DNA of 11,481 nt from the NCBI GenBank assembly GCA_028288945.1, contig JAQGHH010000356.1, positions 1 to 11,481 on the forward strand, written 5' to 3'. Shown piece by piece: positions 4,514-11,481 of this stretch (the stretch's first letter is position 1; each line of letters begins with the position of its first letter). Below the pieces are notes generated by a model. The model worked only from the letters and a program-made list of their open reading frames with translations, had not been told where the DNA came from and searched no databases. This DNA comes from Phycisphaerales bacterium (GTDB lineage Bacteria > Planctomycetota > Phycisphaerae > Tepidisphaerales > Tepidisphaeraceae). A program made the position numbers and the translations under genes.

Positions 4514-6598
4514 TTAGAGACGCGCCGTGCGTAGCAGCATCACTCCCGCGGATGCCCAGAAGTAGACGGAGAAGACCGCGAACATCCAGAGGCTTTCGCC
4601 CGCGAGTCTGCCCGGACGCGCGAGCCGGCGGGCCGCCGGGATGGCGACGGGCCAGGCGGCAGGGAACATGACGAGAAAATACCAAGCGGGGGCGAGGCTG
4701 AGCAGGCGCGTGAGTTTGAAATAGAGGAGGCACGCCAGAATGAGGAAGCCTGCGCCTGCGACGGCCGCCCAATCGGCCGTCTTGCTTTTCCCCGGCTGTT
4801 TGGACCGCGAGACCGCCGCCAGCGCGATCTGGTGGACCGCTATCAGCGACAAGGGCCAGGTGAAGACGAACTGGCCCCAGTGCCGGTTGATGAACGGCGT
4901 GGCGACGATGCCGAATACCAATAGCCCCATCCAGAAGATGATGGAAGATGGAAGCCGCGACCAGCGGCCGCGGTAAAGCCGCGACGCGGCGTGCGTGATG
5001 CCCGCCAGCAGCCCGGCGGCGGCCAACGCGCCCACGGCAAATAGATACCATCGTGTCAGCTCGCGCAAGTCCGGCAGCTCGAACGGATAATCCCGCTCCG
5101 CGCCTACGAGCCACGTCACGTTGGTCGGCCGAACTTTCGCAACGGTCGCAAGCGGCGCAGCCGACGCCCGTTGGCTCGGGCTCATTCGTTCGGGTTTCCC
5201 GACGAAGAGGCACGTCGCGCGGGTCGGGCTGCGGAGGTACAGTCGCCCGCGGTGCAGCGCGGGGGCGGTCCAACAGGTTTCGCCGGGGAAGACCTCGGCG
5301 CGTCCGAGTTCTTCGTAATGATGGGGATTGATGCGGACCAGCAGGGCCTGGCCGCTGTCGTTAAGCATCAGCAGCTTTCCATCAGCGACGACCATCGTGG
5401 CCTGGCCCGGCCGGTCGCTCGACCAGCGCACTTCGCCCGTTTTGAAATCCATGCAGCGAAACGTCCCGCGCGACGGGCGGGCGGCGCTGGCCTGCATGTC
5501 ACGCAGGTCGAAGCCGTAGACGAAGCCGTTGACCAAAACGCTGGAGGCGATGTCGTTGGACATCTGCGCATCGTGCCGCACGCGCTTGATCCGGCAGACC
5601 GGGACGCCGTCGTTGGCTTCACCCGGCGCGCCCGCTTCCAGCACGTACAGGTCAGAGCCGGCCCGGTAAGCCTGCATCGCCCGCAGGTACGGCTCGTCAT
5701 ACAGAAGTGCCGCGGCGTGCTCCTCGAAGCCCCGCGAATAGGCCTGTTCCCAAAGCAATCGACCCGTCTTGAGGTCGAAGCCGGCCAGCGTGTTCTGAAG
5801 GAACACCACGACTTGCCGTCGGCCGCGGAACGTGATGGGCATCGCCGAGCAGTAGGAGGCGGGCGCGCTGCCGGAGGTCCAACGGGTCGCACCGGTGTCG
5901 GCGTCGAGGGCCACGACGGAAGCGGATGGCCCGCCGACGGGCAGGATGACCTTTCCGTCTTCGACCACGGGCGAGCAGGCGTACCCGAACCCCGCGCCGC
6001 GTCCGTCAAACTTCTCGATGACGTTGACCGACCAAAGCGCGTGGCCGTCGGCCGCGTCGAGACAGCCGACAAGCCCGCTCGGCGCGGCGAAATAGATTCG
6101 GCCATTGGAGAAGGTGGGCGTGGCCCGCAGGCCGGGAAACATTCCGCCCGCCTGATAGGGCCAGGTGTAGCCGTGCTCCCAGATCGTCTGGCCGGTGTCG
6201 GCGTCGAGCGCGAGGAATTTTTGTTCCGCGAGCGCCTGGGTCTGGGTGTAGACGCGGCCCCCCTGGGCGATCAGGCCCGAGTAGCCGGGGCCGATTTCCC
6301 TGGTCCACAGAACGGGCGGCCCCTTTGCGGGCCATGAGTCGGCCAGTTCAGTTTCGCCCGAGTGGGCATCGTAACCGGCGCCGCGAAACTGCGGCCAACC
6401 GGGGTCAGAGACGGCCCCTTGTTCAGAAGATCGCGGCGGGCTCACGGGGCCGCCCCACGGCAAGGAATGAAAATCGACCAGCGCGAAGACGACGATCAAA
6501 CAAAGGATTGCGTAGGCAAGCACCCGAACCGCCACTGTTCGGAGAATCGACTTGTATTTTGGTGGTGCGACTCCCCTCGGTGTGTCGGGGTTTGTCAT
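4514..6598 (-). CDS. Membrane-anchored PQQ-like beta-propeller protein with C-terminal membrane domain
   Basis: This is a 694-residue protein. One membrane helix at about residues 24-46 is followed by an extracytoplasmic region. From about 66 (GWPQFRGAGYDAHSG) to about 480 there are repeated blades of the PQQ/BamB type: FLALDADTGQTIWEHG, GCLDAADGHALWSVN, VVALDADTGATRWTSG, LAGFDLKTGRLLWEQ and FRCMDFKTGEVRWSSD. These repeats build an eight-bladed or similar propeller; the WPQFRG opening is common in planctomycete propeller proteins. After it come about six hydrophobic helices (about 516-537, 551-570, 576-596, 610-628, 637-655, 671-688). Quinoprotein catalytic residues cannot be assigned, so a structural or binding role is as likely as an enzymatic one. 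The start at 6598 has no strong ribosome-binding site, but a sigma70-like promoter lies about 33-60 bases upstream. It is divergent from the signal peptidase gene. A long frame on the opposite strand (5171-6337) is a GC-skew shadow. Confidence 0.9.
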   Translation of the reverse strand: MTNPDTPRGVAPPKYKSILRTVAVRVLAYAILCLIVVFALVDFHSLPWGGPVSPPRSSEQGAVSDPGWPQFRGAGYDAHSGETELADSWPAKGPPVLWTREIGPGYSGLIAQGGRVYTQTQALAEQKFLALDADTGQTIWEHGYTWPYQAGGMFPGLRATPTFSNGRIYFAAPSGLVGCLDAADGHALWSVNVIEKFDGRGAGFGYACSPVVEDGKVILPVGGPSASVVALDADTGATRWTSGSAPASYCSAMPITFRGRRQVVVFLQNTLAGFDLKTGRLLWEQAYSRGFEEHAAALLYDEPYLRAMQAYRAGSDLYVLEAGAPGEANDGVPVCRIKRVRHDAQMSNDIASSVLVNGFVYGFDLRDMQASAARPSRGTFRCMDFKTGEVRWSSDRPGQATMVVADGKLLMLNDSGQALLVRINPHHYEELGRAEVFPGETCWTAPALHRGRLYLRSPTRATCLFVGKPERMSPSQRASAAPLATVAKVRPTNVTWLVGAERDYPFELPDLRELTRWYLFAVGALAAAGLLAGITHAASRLYRGRWSRLPSSIIFWMGLLVFGIVATPFINRHWGQFVFTWPLSLIAVHQIALAAVSRSKQPGKSKTADWAAVAGAGFLILACLLYFKLTRLLSLAPAWYFLVMFPAAWPVAIPAARRLARPGRLAGESLWMFAVFSVYFWASAGVMLLRTARL

Positions 6599-6630
6599 AT
6601 TGGTGTGGGGCCTCGGGGGAGTTCAGAGCA

Positions 6631-6658
6631 ACTATAACCGCCAGCGCGGCAATGGCAA
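6631..6658 (-). promoter_or_regulatory. Sigma70-like promoter of the propeller gene
   Basis: On the minus strand a -35 box TTGCCA (complement of 6653-6658) and a -10 box TATAGT (complement of 6631-6636) are separated by 16 bases. This predicts a transcript start near 6624 and a leader of about 25 bases before the ATG at 6598. The match and spacing are good, but promoter consensus in this organism is assumed. Confidence 0.5.
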
Positions 6659-6722
6659 TTGACGGAGAGGGTGGTGGATGTACGAATTGAGTGCGTGACG
6701 CTTTCGGCGAGCCGTCTCTACT

Positions 6723-6820
6723 CCCTCCTCGGGTATTCCGGGGCAGGGCCGCGAGGGGGTCCTCGCACTGGTTCGAAAGGCGCCCCCACCCCTTCCCTCC
6801 CCCGGAGTACCAGGGGAGGG
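6723..6820. repeat. BIME-like pair of inverted 26-bp palindromes
   Basis: Unit 1 (6723-6748) and the reverse complement of unit 2 (6795-6820) agree at 22 of 26 positions. Each unit is itself palindromic: unit 1 folds into a ten-pair stem with one bulge and one wobble, and unit 2 has perfect 8-base arms CCCTCCCC/GGGGAGGG around ten bases, with two further pairs inside. The units face each other with 46 bases between them. Two inverted palindromic units with a linker are the arrangement of REP/BIME elements in many bacteria. They lie between two divergent promoters. Confidence 0.65.
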
Positions 6821-6885
6821 GGAAGAAGGGCTCGCCGACATTCGGCCGATTCCCTCACCCACTTTCCGCGGGCGCGGCGGTCGCA

Positions 6886-6891
6886 TAAGAT
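6886..6891 (+). promoter_or_regulatory. -10-like box directly before the signal peptidase start
   Basis: TAAGAT ends eight bases before the ATG at 6900, with no Shine-Dalgarno sequence between. As with the antitoxin gene, this spacing would put the transcript start at or next to the start codon. The -35 region is GC-rich and unconvincing. Confidence 0.33.
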
Positions 6892-6899
6892 TCCCGGTT

Positions 6900-8543
6900 A
6901 TGGCCGACACTACCGCGACGAAGAAGACCGCGCCCGAGAGCAGTTACAAGGAGACCGTCGAGTCGGTTTTGGTCGCGTTTATCCTGGCGTTTATCTTCCG
7001 CGCGTTTGTCGTCGAGGCGTTCGTCATCCCGACCGGGTCGATGGCGCCCACGCTCTACGGCGCGCACATCCGGCTGCAATGCCCCGACTGCGGCTACCGG
7101 TTCGACGTGGGGTATCGCGGCGTCGATAGCGCCAACGGCGAAGACGTGGAGATCCCCTCCGAAGCGCCGCTGCCCAAGGACGTCTACTGCCCCAACTGCG
7201 GCTACTCCCTGGCAAACTCCGCCGGGACACTCCAACGCGTCCGTTTTGGGGACCGTATCCTCGTCCTGAAATACATGTACCTTTTCAAGCCCGCGCTCCG
7301 GTGGGACGTGGTCGTCTTCAAGAGCCCCGAAGAGGGGTCGCGGCACATCCCCGAAGACCCCGAATACGGACAGAATTACATCAAGCGGCTGATAGGGATC
7401 GGCCCCGAAACGGTCGTGATCCTCGGCGGCGACATCTACACCGGCCCGCCGAACGCGGACAAGCCGCTGGGCCCTGACGGCAAACCGTTGTTCCACATCC
7501 AGCGGAAGCCGGCGTACGTGCAGGACGCGCTCTGGCGGAACGTGTACGACAACGATTTCATTCCGCATTTCGGGGCCGACGCCCATTCGTGGAAGCAGCC
7601 GTGGCAGGAGGAGTCAGACGCCTCGGGCTGGACGCTGAACGCCGCGAATGGCGGCCCGAGCCGGCTGTTTCAATTCAACAACCCGGGCGGGTCGGGCGCG
7701 ATCGCATTTAATCCCGAAGCAAATCCGGACACGCACGCGCTGGCCGATTACCTCGTCTATGACGCGAGCGAAGAGCATGACCAGGGCTGGCGGCCGACCT
7801 ATGTGAGCGACCTGAAACTGGCGTGCACCTACACCCGTAAGTCCGGCGACGGGCCGCTGCGGATGACGCTCACCAAATTCTCCGATTCGTTTACCGCCGA
7901 GTTCACCCCCGGGAAAGTGCGGCTGCTGCGCGGCCGGCGCATCGACCCAAATCGCCCTGCCGTCAGCGACGAGCGGGAGATCAAATCAGCCTCGGCACCG
8001 GGTCTGTCGGGGACCGAGCCGGCCCGGCTGGAGCTGATCAACGTGGATTGCCGCGTGAGCGTTCGCATCGACGGCCGGGAGGTCCTCGCGACCGGCGCCG
8101 ATTACGAGCCGGACGTGAATTCGCTCTGGCAGCAGGAGGACCGCGACACGACTCAGTCGGACCCGTTCGTGAAGCCGCTGGTGCGCATCGCGGCGGAGCG
8201 CCAGAGCGCGGCCCTCGAGCACGTGCAGCTCTCGCGCGACATTTACTACCTGAGCCACAGCGGCCGCGGGCATTTCTGGGGCACGACCGACCGCCTCGCG
8301 AACCTGAAGGCCGGCGAATACTTCGTGCTGGGCGACAACTCCTACATCAGCGGCGACGCCCGCTACTGGAGCGACCCGGTGCGGCTGCCGCGAGAGGGCC
8401 TGAACGAAGTACAGGCCGGCCGCGTGCCCGAACGGTTCATGCTCGGCAAAGCCTTCTTCGTCTACTGGCCGGCGGGATATCCCCCCCTGCGCACGTCGGT
8501 CAACGCGGTCCCCGATTTCGGGGAGATGCGGTTTATCCATTAG
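6900..8543 (+). CDS. lepB: Signal peptidase I with zinc-ribbon-like motif and large insertion
   Basis: This 547-residue membrane protease removes signal peptides from exported proteins at the outer face of the inner membrane. One membrane helix (about residues 20-42) leads into the catalytic serine motif IPTGSMAPTL (Ser47). The general-base lysine is Lys162 in NYIKRLIGIG, and the conserved box near the end is GDNSYISGDARYW (478-490). So all core elements of the Ser-Lys enzyme are present. Two additions stand out. Residues 61-100 contain two CPxC pairs (CPDCGY and CPNCGY) that look like a zinc ribbon set between the serine and lysine regions. A long segment between the lysine box and the last box (about 180-455) has the alternating hydrophobic pattern of a beta-rich domain and is not part of ordinary signal peptidases, which are about 180-330 residues. 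The start has no Shine-Dalgarno sequence. The gene converges on the histidine kinase gene 26 bases away. Confidence 0.96.
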   Translation: MADTTATKKTAPESSYKETVESVLVAFILAFIFRAFVVEAFVIPTGSMAPTLYGAHIRLQCPDCGYRFDVGYRGVDSANGEDVEIPSEAPLPKDVYCPNCGYSLANSAGTLQRVRFGDRILVLKYMYLFKPALRWDVVVFKSPEEGSRHIPEDPEYGQNYIKRLIGIGPETVVILGGDIYTGPPNADKPLGPDGKPLFHIQRKPAYVQDALWRNVYDNDFIPHFGADAHSWKQPWQEESDASGWTLNAANGGPSRLFQFNNPGGSGAIAFNPEANPDTHALADYLVYDASEEHDQGWRPTYVSDLKLACTYTRKSGDGPLRMTLTKFSDSFTAEFTPGKVRLLRGRRIDPNRPAVSDEREIKSASAPGLSGTEPARLELINVDCRVSVRIDGREVLATGADYEPDVNSLWQQEDRDTTQSDPFVKPLVRIAAERQSAALEHVQLSRDIYYLSHSGRGHFWGTTDRLANLKAGEYFVLGDNSYISGDARYWSDPVRLPREGLNEVQAGRVPERFMLGKAFFVYWPAGYPPLRTSVNAVPDFGEMRFIH

Positions 8544-8569
8544 CGCATTGCGGATTCGGAAATCGAAAA

Positions 8570-10213
8570 CTAGCGGCCATCGGGATGCAGCGGCAACGTG
8601 ACTTCAAACGTCGCCCCCCGACCTGTCCCTTCGCTGTGGGCGCGGACCGAGCCGCCGTGGAGCTCGGCGATGGTTTTTACGATGGCCAGGCCCAATCCGA
8701 GGCCCCCGTGGCGGCGGGTGATGGAGGTGTCGGCCTGGGAGAAGCGGCTGAACAGGTGCGGCAGGTACTTGGCGCTTATTCCTTCTCCCGTGTCGATCAC
8801 CAGTAGCGCCGCCTCGCGTTCGCCGCTCGTCAGGCGCACGTCCACGCGGCCGCCCTTGGGCGTGAACTTGATGGCGTTGGAGACGAGGTTAAAGACCATT
8901 TGCCGAAGGCGCGCCGCGTCGCCCGATATGGGCGTGAGGGAAGCTGACACACTTAAGCTGACGCCCTTGGCCTGGGCATGAACCCGCTGGGCCTCGGCGG
9001 TTGAAGTAACCACTTCGCCCAGATCGATCGGTCTCATGCTCACGGCCATCGTCCCATGCAGGACGTGCGAAACGTCGAGTAGATCGTTCACGACCTGCGA
9101 CTGGTCCTCGGCGGATTTGACGATGCGGTCGATCGCCTCGCGGGCCTGTTCCTCATTCATCGTCCCGGCCCGGAGCAGCTTCGACCAGAGCAGCACCGCG
9201 CCGATGGGCGTGCGCAGCTCGTGGGAGATGGTCGCGAGGAAATCGTCCTTGGCGCGGTTCGCGGCCTCCGCCATATCCCTGGCCTGTCGAAGCGCCGTCT
9301 GCCCTTGATGGTGTTCGATCGCCACGCCGGCGATGTACGCCGCCGATTCGATCATGTACTTTTCTGAATCATCGGGCTCGCGACATTCCTGCGAATAGAG
9401 TGCGAAAGACCCGAGGACCTTCCCCTCGCTCGAAAAAATCGGCTGCGACCAGCAGGCCCTAAGCCCGAATTCCTCGGCCAGATCGCGGTAGTCCGCCCAG
9501 AGCGGGTCGGATCTCACGTCCGGTGTCACGACCGGGGCGCCACGAAAGATCGCGGTCCCGCACGACCCGGCTCGGGGGCCGATCGGCAGCCCCTCGAGCG
9601 CCCGGCAATATGCGGGCGGCAGATGCGGCGCGGCCTTGCAGTGAACGTGCCTGCCGTCGGGGTCCAGCAGAATCACCGAGCCGACAACGCCCGTGGACTG
9701 CTCTTCGATTCCTTCGACCAGGGCCGTCAACACCTCCTCCAGATCCTTGCCGGTCGCGAGCAGTTCCAGCACCCGGGCCTGGCCGGCCTTGAGGCTTTCG
9801 GCCCGGCGTTGCTCGGTGACGTCGACACAGGTGCCAACCCACTCGCGGATGGAGCCGTCAGATTCAAGGACGGGCACGCCCAGCGCGACGATACGCCGGT
9901 AGACGCCGTCGTGGCGGCGCAGCCGGTATTCGGACTGAAAGCCGGTTTTGTCCTCCAGTGCCTCCCGCCAGATCCCCCGCACGCGCTCCAGGTCGCCGGG
10001 ATGGATGGCGTTGTGCCACCCCTTTCCCCTCATCTGTTGGAAATTCTGCCCCGTGAAGGCGGCCCACCCGACGATGTCCTCGACGACGTCTCCGTACGCG
10101 GTGGTCGTCCACACGATGGGCGACGACGCCGACACCAACGCCCGGAACCGTTCCTGGCTCCGTCGGAGGGTGTCGTCGCTGGTCGGCGGAATGAAAGCGA
10201 TCGGGATGCGCAT
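8570..10213 (-). CDS. Cytosolic PAS-GAF sensor histidine kinase
   Basis: This is a 547-residue kinase without a membrane helix or signal peptide. The order is PAS (about 18-137, with FRALVSASSPIVWTT and IHPGDLERV, then a PAC-like stretch ending VDVTEQRR), GAF (about 143-303, with ACWSQPIFSSEGKVLGSFALY), a HisKA dimerisation domain with the phosphoacceptor histidine in FLATISHELRTPIG (His331), and a HATPase_c domain. In the last are the N box (FNLVSNAIKF), G1 (DTGEGIS), F box (FSRFSQ) and G2 (GGLGLGLAI). It should autophosphorylate in response to a cytoplasmic ligand, redox or light signal bound by PAS or GAF. No receiver domain is fused and no response regulator gene is adjacent. The ATG at 10213 is used; an in-frame GTG at 10282 would add 23 residues of no domain character. 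Neither start has a good ribosome-binding site. Confidence 0.94.
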   Translation of the reverse strand: MRIPIAFIPPTSDDTLRRSQERFRALVSASSPIVWTTTAYGDVVEDIVGWAAFTGQNFQQMRGKGWHNAIHPGDLERVRGIWREALEDKTGFQSEYRLRRHDGVYRRIVALGVPVLESDGSIREWVGTCVDVTEQRRAESLKAGQARVLELLATGKDLEEVLTALVEGIEEQSTGVVGSVILLDPDGRHVHCKAAPHLPPAYCRALEGLPIGPRAGSCGTAIFRGAPVVTPDVRSDPLWADYRDLAEEFGLRACWSQPIFSSEGKVLGSFALYSQECREPDDSEKYMIESAAYIAGVAIEHHQGQTALRQARDMAEAANRAKDDFLATISHELRTPIGAVLLWSKLLRAGTMNEEQAREAIDRIVKSAEDQSQVVNDLLDVSHVLHGTMAVSMRPIDLGEVVTSTAEAQRVHAQAKGVSLSVSASLTPISGDAARLRQMVFNLVSNAIKFTPKGGRVDVRLTSGEREAALLVIDTGEGISAKYLPHLFSRFSQADTSITRRHGGLGLGLAIVKTIAELHGGSVRAHSEGTGRGATFEVTLPLHPDGR

Positions 10214-10408
10214 TGGTGCTACGCACGTTGTCGGTGAGGAGGGCGACTGAACATGCCGATGATTTGGAATCACTTCCGCCACCTAACCGCCACTGAGGAC
10301 AAGACGATGACATTATTTGCCCCGCGGAGAGGGAAGTCCACGGCCTTCGCCGCGGCCGCCGTTCGTGTTCTCGCGTCCGATTCGGCGACCGGACACATTA
10401 GTCCGCGA
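10214..10408. other. Intergenic region between kinase and glycosyltransferase genes
   Basis: This region lies between two minus-strand genes and should include the kinase promoter, though no clear -35/-10 pair was found. A 20-base imperfect hairpin (10375-10394) follows the glycosyltransferase stop. The plus-strand frame 10253-10465 has no protein-like character. Confidence 0.4.
10375..10394 (-). terminator. Weak terminator candidate after the glycosyltransferase gene
   Basis: GTCCGGT and ATCGGAC on the minus strand can pair through seven positions, one a wobble, about 15 bases after the TAA of the glycosyltransferase gene. There is no T-run after the stem, so it is not a standard intrinsic terminator. 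Confidence 0.2.
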
Positions 10409-11481
10409 TTACTCAAACGCCACGCGCGTGCCGTCCAGCTCGGCCAATTCGGTGTTGACGCTTAGGACGGGCATCGAGCGATACAGCTCGCCAAGCATGA
10501 ACACCCAAAGGAACAGCACGGCATACAGACGGAAGGAAACTAGCAATATGAGTGCCTGGGCCGGCAACGGCAGGTGGGCCGGCGACCCTGGCAACGCGAT
10601 CACGCACGCCGCCGCCAAGACCATCGGCGCCCCCCACCGTCCCCGCCCCGCCCGCCGGCCGTCCTGCAGCACGCCCCGGATCGCGACGACCGCGGCGGGC
10701 GCGACGTACGCGAGGTGATGGTCCCACGCCACGGGCGCAACAAGAAATGTGAGTATGAGAAATGCAGAGAATTGCACGTCGATCTGCCGGCCGCGGCGCT
10801 GCGCGGAAAGCACAGGGCCGCGCGACGCCATGTGGCAAACGGCGACCGTCCCGAACACCATGGTTGCGACGATCAGCAGTGTCAGCGCCTTCCCGAGGCC
10901 CGGGTATGGAAAGATCGCCGGGAGCGTTGGGCGGCCCGATTCGATGTGGAGCTTAAGCGGAAGGAAGAGCCTCGCCATGAAGCCGGCGACGCTGATGTTG
11001 CCAGCGACCGTCGACGGGAAAACGCCCAGCGGCGAACCGAAGTAGCCACAGGTCGGGAGCACGTTGTTTAGCCAATCGTGCCAGATTTCATGCGGCAGCA
11101 CGAGCCACGCGGCCGCGGCCGTCGCCGCGAGCAGGCCGCCGGCCAGCGCCGCCGCCCCCGACCTTCGCCTGACCACCAACAGGGCGAGTAACAGAATCGG
11201 GTACATCTTAAACAAGCACGCGACCGCGAGCGGCGGTGCGATCGCCCACGCCGGCCAGTCGTGCTTGATCCCCCACCACGTCAGGCACAGCAGCGCCAGG
11301 ACCATCAGATTTACCTGCGCCTCGGTGATCGTCAGGGCGATGCCGTTGGAAGAAAGGAGATAAATGACGAGGAATGCCGGCAGCAACTCGCCAAAGACTT
11401 GACTGACCCGGAACCCGCCGATCGGGACCAACAGCATGAACACCACCGCCAGCAGGCAGACATGGTTGAACGCCAGCATCG
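10409..11481 (-). CDS. GT87-like (DUF2029) membrane glycosyltransferase, partial
   Basis: The frame is open from TAA (complement of 10409-10411) to the right edge of the window, so the N-terminus lies outside; about 356 residues are visible. It is highly hydrophobic with about eight membrane segments. The stretch ITEAQVNLMVLALLCLTWWGIKHDW followed by FKMYPILLLALLVVRRR matches the conserved Gln-x-Asn helix and the following helix of the GT87/DUF2029 family, related to polyprenyl-phosphate-mannose-dependent alpha-mannosyltransferases. Further down, FLVAPVAWDHHLAYVAPA is another characteristic region. Known members add sugars to lipid-linked or cell-envelope glycans on the outer side of the inner membrane. 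The N-terminal catalytic Asp-containing loop is outside the window, so activity cannot be checked. The C-terminal 25 residues after the last helix are soluble. Confidence 0.8.
   Translation of the reverse strand, partial: MLAFNHVCLLAVVFMLLVPIGGFRVSQVFGELLPAFLVIYLLSSNGIALTITEAQVNLMVLALLCLTWWGIKHDWPAWAIAPPLAVACLFKMYPILLLALLVVRRRSGAAALAGGLLAATAAAAWLVLPHEIWHDWLNNVLPTCGYFGSPLGVFPSTVAGNISVAGFMARLFLPLKLHIESGRPTLPAIFPYPGLGKALTLLIVATMVFGTVAVCHMASRGPVLSAQRRGRQIDVQFSAFLILTFLVAPVAWDHHLAYVAPAAVVAIRGVLQDGRRAGRGRWGAPMVLAAACVIALPGSPAHLPLPAQALILLVSFRLYAVLFLWVFMLGELYRSMPVLSVNTELAELDGTRVAFE

Larger units (their letters stand above)
6599..6899. other. Divergent intergenic region with promoter and palindromes
   Basis: These 301 bases lie between the propeller gene and the signal peptidase gene. 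They hold the minus-strand promoter at 6631-6658, a pair of inverted GC-rich palindromes between 6723 and 6820, and a TAAGAT box just before the signal peptidase start. The frame at 6659-7129 crosses the palindromes and is not a gene. Confidence 0.6.

Noticed and set aside
4470..5273. A 267-codon minus-strand frame overlapping the end of the propeller gene
   Set aside because: It is an alternative frame of the same strand with Arg-rich composition; the in-frame product has clear membrane helices.
5171..6337. A 388-codon open frame on the plus strand
   Set aside because: It lies wholly opposite the propeller gene, has no domain character and is rich in Arg, Gly and Ala, as expected of an antisense frame in GC-rich coding DNA.
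6659..7129. A 156-codon plus-strand frame before and inside lepB
   Set aside because: It crosses the palindromic repeats and runs out of frame into the signal peptidase gene.
1..11481. CRISPR array, tRNA or rRNA genes
   Set aside because: No regularly spaced direct repeats and no cloverleaf or rRNA signature sequence were found by eye on either strand.

Overview
This is a GC-rich bacterial chromosomal window. The gene set suggests a Planctomycetota-like or related environmental bacterium: a signal peptidase I enlarged by a zinc-ribbon-like motif and a long insert, a PQQ-type beta-propeller fused to membrane helices, an orphan terminase-small-subunit-like HTH protein, and loosely spaced genes on both strands. 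The assignment is inferred from gene style; there is no rRNA or other marker gene here.

Layout. (1) 1-539: the 3' end of an alpha-glucan (glycogen) phosphorylase. (2) 540-2457: an accessory-looking stretch with lower local GC. It holds two small orphan membrane proteins (1065-1457 + and 1753-2199 -) that converge on a 170-bp inverted-repeat element, and a related repeat fragment lies at 717-784. (3) 2458-2801: a Phd/YefM-type antitoxin gene followed by a PIN (VapC-type) toxin gene cut down to 35 codons. (4) 2814-3725: an orphan HTH/terminase-small-subunit-like gene on the minus strand and an unusual intergenic region with several palindromes and repeated GTGACA motifs. (5) 3726-6598: a LysE/RhtB exporter and a propeller/membrane protein, both on the minus strand. 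(6) 6599-6899: a divergent intergenic region with a good sigma70-like promoter for the propeller gene and a BIME-like pair of inverted 26-bp palindromes. (7) 6900-8543: signal peptidase I. (8) 8570-10213: a cytosolic PAS-GAF histidine kinase without an adjacent response regulator. (9) 10409-11481: a multispanning GT87-like (DUF2029) glycosyltransferase cut by the window edge.

The genes do not form one pathway. Most look like independent units, and the only plausible co-transcribed pairs are the propeller gene with LysE (about 120 bp gap) and the overlapping antitoxin/toxin pair. I found no convincing new multi-gene system. The most unusual items are the signal peptidase architecture, the repeat elements, the decayed toxin next to an intact antitoxin, and the palindrome-rich region beside the HTH gene. 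No tRNA, rRNA, CRISPR array or intact insertion sequence was seen.
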